This document shows, piece after piece, positions 1 to 7,943 of a DNA stretch of 14,119 bases (positions are counted from its first letter, which is position 1; each line of letters begins with the position of its first letter). The stretch comes from Bacillota bacterium (GTDB taxonomy: Bacteria; Bacillota; Clostridia; Lachnospirales; Lachnospiraceae). The stretch covers positions 1 to 14,119 of the forward strand of contig JAEWPQ010000184.1 in the NCBI GenBank assembly GCA_023460575.1, written 5' to 3'. The notes below the pieces were generated by a model. The model saw only the letters and a list, made by a program, of their open reading frames with translations, ran no database searches and was not told the origin of the DNA. A program made the translations under genes and the position numbers.

Positions 1-2
1 CT

Positions 3-3000
3 ACAGATGAATGGTCTACAGACGGAAGAACTAATATTTTTGGCCAGACAGTGCACATTACAGAGATGCAGTCTGAGGCAGGTGCCGCAGGTGCGGTTCA
101 CGGTTCCTTGGCAGCAGGTGCTCTGACTACCACCTATACAGCTTCCCAGGGTCTGTTACTTATGATCCCTAATCTTTATAAAATTGCCGGTGAGCAGTTA
201 CCTGGCGTTATCAATGTATCAGCCCGTGCAATTGCAAGCCATGCATTATCAATCTTTGGTGACCACTCTGATGTATATGCCTGCCGTCAGACCGGCTGTG
301 CTATGATGTGCGAATCCAGCGTACAGGAAGTTATGGACTTAACTCCGGTTGCTCATATGGCAGCTCTTGAGGGTAAAGTACCATTTATTAACTTCTTCGA
401 TGGTTTCCGTACTTCCCATGAGATTCAGAAGATTGAAACATGGGATTATGAAGACTTAAAAGAGATGGTGAATATGGATGCGGTTGATGAGTTCCGTCGT
501 CATGCATTAAACCCAAATCATCCATGTCTGAGAGGTTCCGCTCAGAACCCTGATATCTTCTTCCAGGCAAGAGAAGCATGCAACCCTTATTATGAAGCAC
601 TGCCTGCAATTGTTCAGAAGTATATGGACAAGGTGAATGCAAAGATCGGTACAGATTACAAGCTTTTCAATTATTATGGCGCAGCAGATGCAGATCATGT
701 AATTATTTCCATGGGTTCTGTTAATGATACAATTGAAGAAACCCTTGACTATTTAGTTGCAGCAGGCCACAAGGTTGGTGTTGTGAAAGTACGTCTTTAC
801 AGACCATTCAGCGCACAGGCTTTAATCGATGCAATTCCTGATACAGTTAAGACTATTTCTGTTTTAGACAGAACAAAAGAACCAGGCTCTTTAGGCGAAC
901 CATTATACTTAGATGTTGTTGCAGCTTTAAAGGGAACAAAGTTTGATCAGGTTAAGATTCTTACCGGACGTTATGGCCTTGGTTCCAAAGATACAACTCC
1001 AGCTCAGATCGTAGCTGTTTACGAGAACAAGACAAAGACTCCGTTTACCATCGGTATTGTGGATGACGTGACTCACCTTTCTCTTGAGACAGGAGCTGAG
1101 ATCGTCACTACTCCAGAGGGCACATCTAACTGTAAGTTCTGGGGTCTTGGTGCTGATGGTACCGTAGGTGCTAATAAGAACTCCATTAAGATTATCGGTG
1201 ATAATACAGATATGTACGCACAGGCTTACTTCGATTATGATTCCAAGAAGTCCGGCGGTATCACGATGTCTCACTTACGTTTTGGACATAAGCCGATTAA
1301 ATCAACCTATTTAATCCGCAGAGCTAATTTCGTAGCATGCCACAATCCTTCCTATATCCGTAAGTACAACATGGTACAGGAACTGGTTGACGGCGGTGTA
1401 TTCTTATTAAACTGCCCATGGGATCAGGAAGGTCTTGAAAAGCACTTACCAGGACAGGTTAAGAAGTATATCGCTGAGCACAACATTAAGTTCTATACCA
1501 TTGACGGTGTGAAGATCGGTATCGAGACCGGTATGGGTGCAACCCGTATCAACACCATTCTTCAGTCTGCATTCTTTGAACTGACAGGAATCATTCCTGC
1601 AGCAAAAGCAAACGAACTTATGAAAGCTGCTGCAAAGGCAACTTACGGCCGTAAGGGCGAAGAGATCGTTCAGAAGAACTGGGCAGCAATTGATGCCGGT
1701 GCAAAGGGCGTTGTTAAAATCGAAGTTCCAGAGAGCTGGAAGAACTGCGAAGACGAAGGCCTTGATTATAAGAAGATCACAAATGGAAGACAGGATGTTG
1801 TTGATTTTGTTAACAACGTTCAGACAAAAGTCAACGCTCAGGACGGTAATTCCTTACCAGTATCTGCATTTGTTGATTATATTGACGGTTCCACACCTTC
1901 CGGATCTGCTGCTTACGAGAAACGTGGTATTGCAGTAACCATTCCTCAGTGGAATCCAGACAACTGTATTCAGTGTAACTTCTGTTCTTATGTATGTCCT
2001 CATGCTGTTATCCGCCCAATCGCTTTAACAGAGGAAGAGGCTGCTAAGAGACCTGAGAACATGAAAGCTCTTCCGATGACCGGTATGCCAGGATATCAGT
2101 TTGCTATTACTGTATCTGCATTTGACTGTACCGGCTGCGGTTCCTGTGCAAATGTCTGTCCTGGAAAGAAGGGCGAGAAAGCTCTTACCATGGTTAACAT
2201 GGAAGCAAACTGTGATGCAATACAGGAAAGATTTGAATATGGTCAGACTCTGCCGATCAAACAGGAAGTTATTGATAAATTCAAAGAAGCAACTGTTAAG
2301 GGCAGCCAGTTTAAACAGCCTCTTCTTGAGTACTCAGGAGCATGCGCAGGCTGTGGCGAGACACCTTATGCAAAATTAATTACTCAGTTATTCGGTGACA
2401 GAATGTACATTGCAAATGCAACTGGATGTTCTTCCATCTGGGGTAACTCTTCACCTTCTACACCTTACACCGTAAATGCTAAGGGACAGGGTCCTGCATG
2501 GGCTAACTCCTTATTTGAGGATAATGCTGAATTCGGTTATGGTATGCTTTTAGCTCAGAATGCAATCAGAGAAGGCTTAAAGAGCAAAGTAGAAGAAATC
2601 AGCAATTCCGATAAAGCATCTGATGCAGTAAAAGCTGCATGTAAAGAGTATTTGGATACGTTCAGCATCGGTGTATCCAACGGTTCTGCATCTGACAAAC
2701 TGGTTGCAGCATTAGATGGAGTTGACTGCGAGTTAGCAAAAGCTGTTGTAAAAGGAAAAGATTTCCTTGGCAAGAAGTCTCAGTGGATCTTCGGCGGCGA
2801 CGGCTGGGCATATGATATCGGTTTCGGTGGTGTTGACCACGTTCTTGCAAGTGGTAAGGACATCAACATCATGGTATTTGATACTGAGATCTATTCCAAT
2901 ACAGGCGGTCAGTCTTCCAAGGCTACCAAGACTGGTGCAGTAGCACAGTTCGCAGCTGGCGGAAAAGATACGAAGAAGAAGGATCTTGCCAGTATTGCCA

Positions 3001-3425
3001 TGAGCTATGGTTATGTATACGTAGCACAGATTGCTATGGGTGCTGATTACAATCAGACTGTTAAGGCAATCGCAGAGGCAGAAGCATATCCGGGACCATC
3101 CTTAATTATCGCATACGCTCCATGTATCAGCCATGGTATCAAGAAGGGTATGTCAAAGGCACAGACAGAAGAGAAGCTTGCTGTAGAGTGCGGATACTGG
3201 AATAACTTCCGTTTCAATCCTGCTGCTGAGAAAAAGTTCTCCTTAGACAGCAAGGCTCCTGCACTGGAAGGATACCAGGAATTCTTAAAGGGTGAGGTTC
3301 GTTACGCATCCTTAGCTATGAAGAATCCAGAAAGAGCAGCTGAATTATTCGGTAAGAATGAGGACGATGCAAAAGCAAGATTTGAATATCTGCAGAAGCT
3401 GGTTATTTTATACGGAAATGATTAA
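3..3425 (+). CDS. nifJ: Pyruvate:ferredoxin (flavodoxin) oxidoreductase, 5'-truncated by window edge
   Basis: Cytoplasmic enzyme that oxidises pyruvate with CoA to acetyl-CoA and CO2, passing electrons to ferredoxin or flavodoxin; central to clostridial fermentation. The open frame runs from the window edge (TDEWSTDGRTNIFGQ precedes the conserved TEMQSEAGAAGAVHG), so the GTG at 51 is an internal Val codon, not the start; roughly 40 N-terminal residues are missing by comparison with the usual ~1,170-1,180. Two ferredoxin-type [4Fe-4S] motifs are visible: CIQCNFCSYVCP from base 1965 and CTGCGSCANVCP from base 2127. The four cysteines of the proximal cluster are at 2343 and 2352 (CAGC), 2427 (ATGC) and 3123 (APC), with spacing matching the known Desulfovibrio enzyme. 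The thiamine diphosphate motif GGDGW is at 2793, followed by the NTGGQ loop at about 2898. All key residues in view are intact. A strong terminator follows, so this is the last gene of its transcript. Confidence 0.97.
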   Translation, partial: TDEWSTDGRTNIFGQTVHITEMQSEAGAAGAVHGSLAAGALTTTYTASQGLLLMIPNLYKIAGEQLPGVINVSARAIASHALSIFGDHSDVYACRQTGCAMMCESSVQEVMDLTPVAHMAALEGKVPFINFFDGFRTSHEIQKIETWDYEDLKEMVNMDAVDEFRRHALNPNHPCLRGSAQNPDIFFQAREACNPYYEALPAIVQKYMDKVNAKIGTDYKLFNYYGAADADHVIISMGSVNDTIEETLDYLVAAGHKVGVVKVRLYRPFSAQALIDAIPDTVKTISVLDRTKEPGSLGEPLYLDVVAALKGTKFDQVKILTGRYGLGSKDTTPAQIVAVYENKTKTPFTIGIVDDVTHLSLETGAEIVTTPEGTSNCKFWGLGADGTVGANKNSIKIIGDNTDMYAQAYFDYDSKKSGGITMSHLRFGHKPIKSTYLIRRANFVACHNPSYIRKYNMVQELVDGGVFLLNCPWDQEGLEKHLPGQVKKYIAEHNIKFYTIDGVKIGIETGMGATRINTILQSAFFELTGIIPAAKANELMKAAAKATYGRKGEEIVQKNWAAIDAGAKGVVKIEVPESWKNCEDEGLDYKKITNGRQDVVDFVNNVQTKVNAQDGNSLPVSAFVDYIDGSTPSGSAAYEKRGIAVTIPQWNPDNCIQCNFCSYVCPHAVIRPIALTEEEAAKRPENMKALPMTGMPGYQFAITVSAFDCTGCGSCANVCPGKKGEKALTMVNMEANCDAIQERFEYGQTLPIKQEVIDKFKEATVKGSQFKQPLLEYSGACAGCGETPYAKLITQLFGDRMYIANATGCSSIWGNSSPSTPYTVNAKGQGPAWANSLFEDNAEFGYGMLLAQNAIREGLKSKVEEISNSDKASDAVKAACKEYLDTFSIGVSNGSASDKLVAALDGVDCELAKAVVKGKDFLGKKSQWIFGGDGWAYDIGFGGVDHVLASGKDINIMVFDTEIYSNTGGQSSKATKTGAVAQFAAGGKDTKKKDLASIAMSYGYVYVAQIAMGADYNQTVKAIAEAEAYPGPSLIIAYAPCISHGIKKGMSKAQTEEKLAVECGYWNNFRFNPAAEKKFSLDSKAPALEGYQEFLKGEVRYASLAMKNPERAAELFGKNEDDAKARFEYLQKLVILYGND

Positions 3426-3441
3426 TTGAATTACTGATAGA

Positions 3442-3478
3442 AAAAATTTGCACCCGGTTTATCCGGGTGCAAATTTTT
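3442..3478 (+). terminator. Rho-independent terminator of the pyruvate:ferredoxin oxidoreductase gene
   Basis: A 16-bp perfect stem (AAAAATTTGCACCCGG, 3442-3457, with its complement at 3463-3478) encloses a 5-nt loop and ends in a T run. It begins 16 bases after the stop codon. The symmetric A and T ends mean it could also terminate in the reverse direction, but no reverse gene abuts it. Confidence 0.93.
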
Positions 3479-3520
3479 GTTTATAATAAGGATTGATTGA
3501 TTTCAGACAGGCACTGAGGA

Positions 3521-3549
3521 TTGTTCAAGGAATAAACTTACTATATAAC
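3521..3549 (+). promoter_or_regulatory. Weak candidate promoter for the DUF4397-like gene
   Basis: TTGTTC at 3521-3526 and TATAAC at 3544-3549 are separated by 17 nt. The -35 is poor (3 of 6 to consensus). An alternative TATAAT at 3482-3487 lies just after the preceding terminator, but its -35 position falls inside that hairpin. The gene may instead use a sporulation sigma factor; I could not identify a clear match to one. Confidence 0.3.
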
Positions 3550-3568
3550 GATAATAAAGAGGAATTAT

Positions 3569-4330
3569 ATGGGCATCATTTATTATATGCAAAATGACAC
3601 AAATACAGATCAAAGTCCTGATTCTAATCAGGAAGTTAATGAACCCCAGTCAGATTCTGGAACTGAAACAGACAATCAGAATACTTCTGTGATAACTGTA
3701 TTTCCAAAGCCTATAATACCATGCTACTTCTGCAATACCAGTGAATATGGCCTGGTGAGGTTTCTGAATGCAGCCACCGGTTACAATCCGTTTCAGATCT
3801 ATATTAATAAACAGCCTGCAGTGGACGGACTGGATAATGGGGATATGAGCCATTACGGAAGAGTTTCAGCTAATATGCAGACGGTGACAGTGGAAGATGA
3901 AAATGGATATGTTTATATAGAAAAGCAGATAGAGGTTCTTGTGGGGCAGGCAATTACAGTAGCAGTCATCAATTCAGATTCCGGTCTTGATATTATGGAA
4001 ATTATGGATATGTACTGCAATGGGGGGATTAACGCAGGATGCTTTCGGGTTTGTAATTTGTCCATTACCAATCAAAAGGTGAATGTATTCTTAAATGGGG
4101 GAGTACTTACGTTCATGGAAGTGGATTATAAGGAGGTTACGGGGTTTAAATACCAGAAAACAGGTTTTTATCTGGTTTCGGTAATGAACAGTAATACCCA
4201 GAGCGAAAACATTCTCCTTTCTTCTAATATTTATATCAGAGGAAATGCTTCTTATACATTATATGTCTTTAACAGGAGCAATACAAGGAACGCGATTCGG
4301 ATTCTGATTGTTGAAGATAGAAAAAATTAA
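3569..4330 (+). CDS. DUF4397-like two-module protein of unknown function
   Basis: A 253-residue protein. The start at 3569 is chosen for the AAAGAGGA ribosome binding site at 3556-3563; an in-frame ATG at 3587 is a less likely alternative. After a short hydrophobic tip come about 40 polar, acidic residues rich in Asn, Asp, Gln, Ser and Thr, then a Pro/Cys segment (IPCYFC, about residues 50-55). The rest looks like two related beta-rich modules: VRFLNAATGYNPFQIYIN begins the first (about residue 64) and FRVCNLSITNQKVNVFLNG the second (about 154); each continues through a Tyr-Lys/Gly-rich middle to a Val/Ile strand. This resembles DUF4397, a domain usually on exported or surface proteins. There is no clear signal peptide or anchor, so the location is unknown; a spore-coat or surface role would be a guess. 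It lies alone between a terminator and the promoter of the next operon. Confidence 0.8.
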   Translation: MGIIYYMQNDTNTDQSPDSNQEVNEPQSDSGTETDNQNTSVITVFPKPIIPCYFCNTSEYGLVRFLNAATGYNPFQIYINKQPAVDGLDNGDMSHYGRVSANMQTVTVEDENGYVYIEKQIEVLVGQAITVAVINSDSGLDIMEIMDMYCNGGINAGCFRVCNLSITNQKVNVFLNGGVLTFMEVDYKEVTGFKYQKTGFYLVSVMNSNTQSENILLSSNIYIRGNASYTLYVFNRSNTRNAIRILIVEDRKN

Positions 4331-4344
4331 TGAAATATTTTCCT

Positions 4345-4368
4345 GCCTCCGGTTGACAGACCGGAGGC
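4345..4368 (+). repeat. GC-rich inverted repeat overlapping the -35 of the GntR operon
   Basis: GCCTCCGGT (4345-4353) and ACCGGAGGC (4360-4368) form a perfect 9-bp stem with a 6-nt loop, 15 bases after the stop of the DUF4397-like gene. No T run follows, so it is a poor intrinsic terminator. The TTGACA of the next promoter straddles the last base of the left arm and the loop, so it may be an operator, a weak terminator, or both. Confidence 0.6.
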
Positions 4369-4381
4369 AATCTGCTATATT
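4353..4381 (+). promoter_or_regulatory. SigA-type promoter of the gntR-ABC operon
   Basis: A perfect TTGACA (4353-4358), a 17-nt spacer and TATATT (4376-4381) lie 44 bases before the ATG of the regulator gene. Transcription would start near 4388. Confidence 0.85.
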
Positions 4382-4382
4382 A

Positions 4383-4407
4383 AGTGTATTAAAAGTGTTA
4401 GTACAGT
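4383..4407 (+). promoter_or_regulatory. Candidate GntR/YtrA-type operator over the transcription start
   Basis: AGTGTATTA (4383-4391) and TAGTACAGT (4399-4407) form an imperfect inverted repeat, 7 of 9 positions paired, separated by 7 nt. It covers the predicted transcription start just downstream of the -10. Regulators of this subfamily commonly repress their own operon, so this is a plausible binding site; assignment is inferred from position and symmetry only. Confidence 0.45.
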
Positions 4408-4424
4408 TAAGAAAGAGGTGAACT

Positions 4425-4820
4425 ATGATTTTGCTTGATTATAAAGACCGCAGGCCTATTTACGAACAGATCGTGGAAAAATTAAAAGACCTTATGATTT
4501 GCGGAGTTCTGGAACAAGACACCCAGCTGCCCTCTGTAAGAAGTCTGGCCACTGATTTGTCCATTAACCCCAATACGATACAAAGAGCATATACGGAGCT
4601 TGAACGCAGGGGTTTTATTTATTCTGTAAAAGGAAGAGGCAGCTTTGTAGCAGATACCAGCTCCATTCGCGCCCTCAAAACCAGTGAATTAAAGAATAAA
4701 CTTGGTGGCTGGGTTGAAGAGGCAAAAAGGGCAGGTTTAAAAGAGGATAAAGCCCATTCATGGCTGGCAGAAGAATGGGTGATGGAAGGATCTAAAGCAG
4801 GGGGAGGAGCAGAAGAATGA
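4425..4820 (+). CDS. GntR-family (YtrA subfamily) transcriptional regulator
   Basis: A 131-residue DNA-binding regulator, probably a repressor of its own ABC-transporter operon. The N-terminal winged helix-turn-helix occupies about residues 9-77: RPIYEQIVEKLKDLM, then PSVRSLATDLSINPNTIQRAYTELE (recognition helix about 47-60) and the wing KGRGSFV. The C-terminus (about 80-131) is a short helical tail without the large ligand-binding or aminotransferase-like domain of other GntR proteins; this small form defines the YtrA group. AAGAGGTGA precedes the ATG at 4425. Its stop overlaps the start of the ATPase gene by four bases (ATGA), indicating translational coupling. Members of the YtrA group are commonly encoded first in ABC operons, and some respond to cell-wall antibiotics; the inducer here cannot be read from the sequence. 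Confidence 0.93.
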   Translation: MILLDYKDRRPIYEQIVEKLKDLMICGVLEQDTQLPSVRSLATDLSINPNTIQRAYTELERRGFIYSVKGRGSFVADTSSIRALKTSELKNKLGGWVEEAKRAGLKEDKAHSWLAEEWVMEGSKAGGGAEE

Positions 4821-5716
4821 TTCAGGCAGAGAATTTGACAAAACGATTTGACGGCATTATGGCATTGGACCATGTGAGTGCTGAGATAAAACATGGGAAT
4901 GTATTTGGTCTGATTGGCACAAATGGTGCTGGAAAAAGTACTTTTTTAAGGCTTCTAAGCGGAATATTAAAACCGGATGAAGGTAACGTAACCATAGATG
5001 GAGAGTCTGTCTTCGAAAATGAGAATGTAAAAAAGAAATTTTTCTACATTTCGGACGATCAGTATTATTTTAATAATGCGACTCCCAGGGACATGATGGA
5101 ATTCTACAGCAAAGTTTATCCGGAATTTGACCGGAAGCGTTTTGAAAGTCTGATCGGTAATTTTGGATTGGATATGAGAAGAAAGGTGCATACCTTCTCA
5201 AAAGGAATGAAGAAGCAGCTGTCTGTGGCCTGCGGCATCAGTGCCAATACAGATTACTTATTCTGTGATGAGACATTTGACGGACTGGATCCTGTGATGC
5301 GACAGGCGGTGAAAAGCATTTTTGCCAATGATATGGCGGAAAGAAATTTAACTCCTATTATTGCATCTCACAACTTAAGGGAGCTGGAGGACATCTGTGA
5401 CCATGTGGGATTGCTGCATAGAGGCGGAATTCTGCTTTCCAGAGATTTAGACGATTTAAAGCTGAATATTCATAAGGTTCAGTGTGTTTTAAAAGATGGT
5501 ATGACAGAGGCAGATCTGGTATCATTAGACCGGATCAAGACTGAGATGCGGGGAAAGCTTTATACCATGACAGTGCGGGGAACAAAGGAAGCGGTTATTG
5601 GAATGATGGAGTCACTCCAGCCGGTATTCTATGAGATTATTCCCTTATCGCTGGAAGAAATATTTATAAGTGAGACGGAGGTGGCAGGATATGACATCAA
5701 AAAGCTTATTTTTTAA
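4817..5716 (+). CDS. ABC transporter ATP-binding protein
   Basis: A 299-residue cytoplasmic ATPase that should energise the permease encoded next. Motifs in order: Walker A GTNGAGKST (residues 34-42), Q-loop Gln82 (ISDDQYYF), signature FSKGMKKQ (127-134), Walker B YLFCDE with Asp151 and Glu152, D-loop GLD (156-158) and switch His185 (ASHNLRE). The signature differs from LSGGQ but is normal for ABC-2-type exporters. Walker B continues as DETFDGLDP rather than the usual DEPTxGLDP. A C-terminal extension of about 90 residues (about 210-299) follows the nucleotide-binding domain, as in BcrA-like and YtrB-like ATPases. The start overlaps the regulator's stop, and the end overlaps the permease start by 26 bases, so all three are one operon. 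The transported substrate is unknown. Confidence 0.95.
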   Translation: MIQAENLTKRFDGIMALDHVSAEIKHGNVFGLIGTNGAGKSTFLRLLSGILKPDEGNVTIDGESVFENENVKKKFFYISDDQYYFNNATPRDMMEFYSKVYPEFDRKRFESLIGNFGLDMRRKVHTFSKGMKKQLSVACGISANTDYLFCDETFDGLDPVMRQAVKSIFANDMAERNLTPIIASHNLRELEDICDHVGLLHRGGILLSRDLDDLKLNIHKVQCVLKDGMTEADLVSLDRIKTEMRGKLYTMTVRGTKEAVIGMMESLQPVFYEIIPLSLEEIFISETEVAGYDIKKLIF

Positions 5717-7856
5717 TCTGATAAAGGAAGATGGAAAGCGCAGGCTATGGGCAGTGACTCTTGCATTTCTGATGTTTTTCTTTTCCCTTCCGGTTACCAT
5801 GGCTATGGTTATAGGTGAGTTCATAAAGCAGGAAGAAAGCAAGGCATTTATGATCTCTGAGTTAAGGGGGCTGCTTGGATTTGGGAATGGGTGGATTACT
5901 TTCATGATGATTGTTCTATCCATCATAATGGGTGTCACTAGTTTTTCTTATCTTCATTCCAGACAAAAAGTTGACTTTTATCACGGAATTCCCGTGAACA
6001 GAAAACATTTGTTCTGGGCTAATTACATGAATGGTATATTGATTGTGGCAGCTGTTTACGGGGTTAATTTAATACTTTCCCTTGGAGTAACAGCGGCTTA
6101 TGGAATATCCCCTGCAATGCTTATAGGTTCTGTGCTTTCCGGATATTTACTTTTTCTGCTGCATTATGCCATGATATATGCCATTACAGTGCTGGCGATG
6201 ATCATGACAGGAAGCGTGATCGTGGGCATATTAGGCACGGCAGTGTTTGAAGGTTATTTTACGGTTTTACTGCTGGTTTTACAAGGGTGCTATGGACATT
6301 TCTTCAATACCAGTTATAAAAGCGGAGAAGAATTGTTCGGACCATTTTTGATGAAATCTTCTCCGATTGCAATATTTATTTCCAATATTGCACTTGCGAA
6401 TGGGGGAGGAATAGACAGAGAATTGGGACCCCAGATTATTCTTGTAGCTGCATTATTTATCATTTTCACTTTTCTTTGCCTGCTTTTATATAAAAAGAGG
6501 GGCTCTGAATCCGCGAAAAAGGCAATGGCATTTAAAATCAGTATGCCAATTATCCGGATTCCCATTGTTGTGTTATCGTCTCTTTCCGGCTGTTTCTTTT
6601 TTTTACTGATTCGCTCCGAAATTGGCTGGGTGGTGTTCGGACTGCTTTGCGGGATGCTTTTATCCCATTGTGTTATAGAAATCATATATCATTTTGATTT
6701 TAGAAAATTATTTTCTCACTGGAAACAGATGATTGCCTCAGCTCTCGTGGCAGCTTTAATTTTTGGCGGTTTTCAGATGGATTTGTTTGGATATGACAGC
6801 TATATTCCGGGGGAGAGTTCCATAAATTCCATAGCGGTTTCCCTTACAGATGAGAATTATTGGGTTTCCTATGGAGATGTGAGTCAGAATCTTCAGGGAG
6901 AGTATCAATGGGAATATCAAAGTGCGGATGATTATATTTTCAGCCATATGAATCTTAAGAATCACACATCGGTTCTGTCCATGGTTAAAAAAGCGGTTGA
7001 AAAAAACAAGGGGACGGACTGGAAAGAACTTAGATCTGCTAACTGGGCTGAAGAGGGCGTGTGGCATGATTTTTCGGTGAAATACACCCTGAAGAATGGT
7101 AAAAATATTTATCGCAGTTATTCTTTAAGAGATGCAGATATAAAAGAAGAACTGACTCAGCTATATGAAGATCCGGATTTCATTCAGGCTGTGTATCCTG
7201 TTTTCAGTCAGACAACTGAAAACACATCTGCGGTAAGAGTCAGCAGAGGTTCACAGTCCAGTATTGTGAGCCGTGATAAGAACGGTACAGATAAGGCTAT
7301 GACGGAAAAACTGCTTTTAGCATACCAGCAGGATTTTAGTCAGTTAAAAGTGGAAACCATGAACAATGAAAATCCTGTGGCTTCCATACAGTTTATGACT
7401 AAGAAACAGGCTGGGGCGGACAGCGCAAGAGAGGGAAATCAAAATTCCTGGCAGTATAGTGATGTGACTTCCAGAGGCTTTTACCCGGTCTATCCCTCAT
7501 TTAAAAATACTCTTGAATTATTAAAAGAATGTCAGCTTGATGTAGACAGCTGGACTTCCACTGAGGAAATTAAAGAAATTAATTTTGATTTGAACCAGTA
7601 TTCTGAGTATGAGAAAGAAAATTATGAAAACAGCAGTGCCAAGTATTATACGATCACTGATCCCCAGGTGATTGCTCAAATTATGAGTCAGTCTGCAATT
7701 GAAGAGTATGTGGGAATGAACCCCTTTGGGATATCGAACGCAGAACGGATCAGTTTTTCCGCTGTCAGCAGCGCACTTGGCAGCCGCAGTGAGATTCAGT
7801 ATACAGTTCCTTTAAAAATGCTTCCTGATTCGGTAAGAGACGCAGTCAAACGATAA
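5691..7856 (+). CDS. ABC-2-type permease with large C-terminal extracytoplasmic domain
   Basis: The membrane partner of the preceding ATPase, 721 residues. The ATG at 5691 is preferred over the GTG at 5670 because GGAGGTG (5677-5683) lies seven bases before it. Hydrophobic segments are at about 22-43, 69-88, 108-133, 141-166, 168-200 (perhaps two), 249-268, 289-307, 312-333 and 346-362. Between segments two and three, DFYHGIPVNRKHLFWANY is a conserved-looking loop typical of this permease type. Residues from about 363 to 721 are soluble, with many Tyr, Ser and Asn, and probably face outside; I recall similar C-terminal regions being named DUF6449 but cannot verify that here. The exact topology is uncertain. 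The fusion of a long external domain to an ABC-2 core recalls transporters linked to peptide antibiotics or envelope stress, but the substrate is unknown. Confidence 0.88.
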   Translation: MTSKSLFFNLIKEDGKRRLWAVTLAFLMFFFSLPVTMAMVIGEFIKQEESKAFMISELRGLLGFGNGWITFMMIVLSIIMGVTSFSYLHSRQKVDFYHGIPVNRKHLFWANYMNGILIVAAVYGVNLILSLGVTAAYGISPAMLIGSVLSGYLLFLLHYAMIYAITVLAMIMTGSVIVGILGTAVFEGYFTVLLLVLQGCYGHFFNTSYKSGEELFGPFLMKSSPIAIFISNIALANGGGIDRELGPQIILVAALFIIFTFLCLLLYKKRGSESAKKAMAFKISMPIIRIPIVVLSSLSGCFFFLLIRSEIGWVVFGLLCGMLLSHCVIEIIYHFDFRKLFSHWKQMIASALVAALIFGGFQMDLFGYDSYIPGESSINSIAVSLTDENYWVSYGDVSQNLQGEYQWEYQSADDYIFSHMNLKNHTSVLSMVKKAVEKNKGTDWKELRSANWAEEGVWHDFSVKYTLKNGKNIYRSYSLRDADIKEELTQLYEDPDFIQAVYPVFSQTTENTSAVRVSRGSQSSIVSRDKNGTDKAMTEKLLLAYQQDFSQLKVETMNNENPVASIQFMTKKQAGADSAREGNQNSWQYSDVTSRGFYPVYPSFKNTLELLKECQLDVDSWTSTEEIKEINFDLNQYSEYEKENYENSSAKYYTITDPQVIAQIMSQSAIEEYVGMNPFGISNAERISFSAVSSALGSRSEIQYTVPLKMLPDSVRDAVKR

Positions 7857-7865
7857 AGGGGAAGT

Positions 7866-7892
7866 ATGAAAGCAGTCTTTCATTGACTTTTT
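7866..7892 (+). terminator. Weak hairpin after the ABC operon
   Basis: ATGAAAG (7866-7872) and CTTTCAT (7877-7883) form a 7-bp stem around a CAGT loop, followed by TGACTTTTTC. It is AT-rich and short, so termination may be partial. Its right arm runs into the -35 of the next promoter. Confidence 0.4.
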
Positions 7893-7911
7893 CTTCCAAT
7901 AAAGTTACAAT
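7883..7911 (+). promoter_or_regulatory. SigA-type promoter of the zinc-ribbon gene
   Basis: TTGACT (7883-7888) and TACAAT (7906-7911) are separated by exactly 17 nt, 32 bases before the ATG at 7944. Confidence 0.8.
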
Positions 7912-7943
7912 AGTAGGAGCAAAAGTCAAAGGAGGAATCACGG

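Noticed and set aside
51..53. GTG at 51 as the start of the pyruvate:ferredoxin oxidoreductase gene
   Set aside because: Conserved family sequence (TDEWSTDGRTNIFGQ) continues in frame upstream to the window edge.
927..1274. Reverse-strand open frame inside the oxidoreductase gene
   Set aside because: Antisense shadow of a strongly conserved coding region with no recognisable domain.
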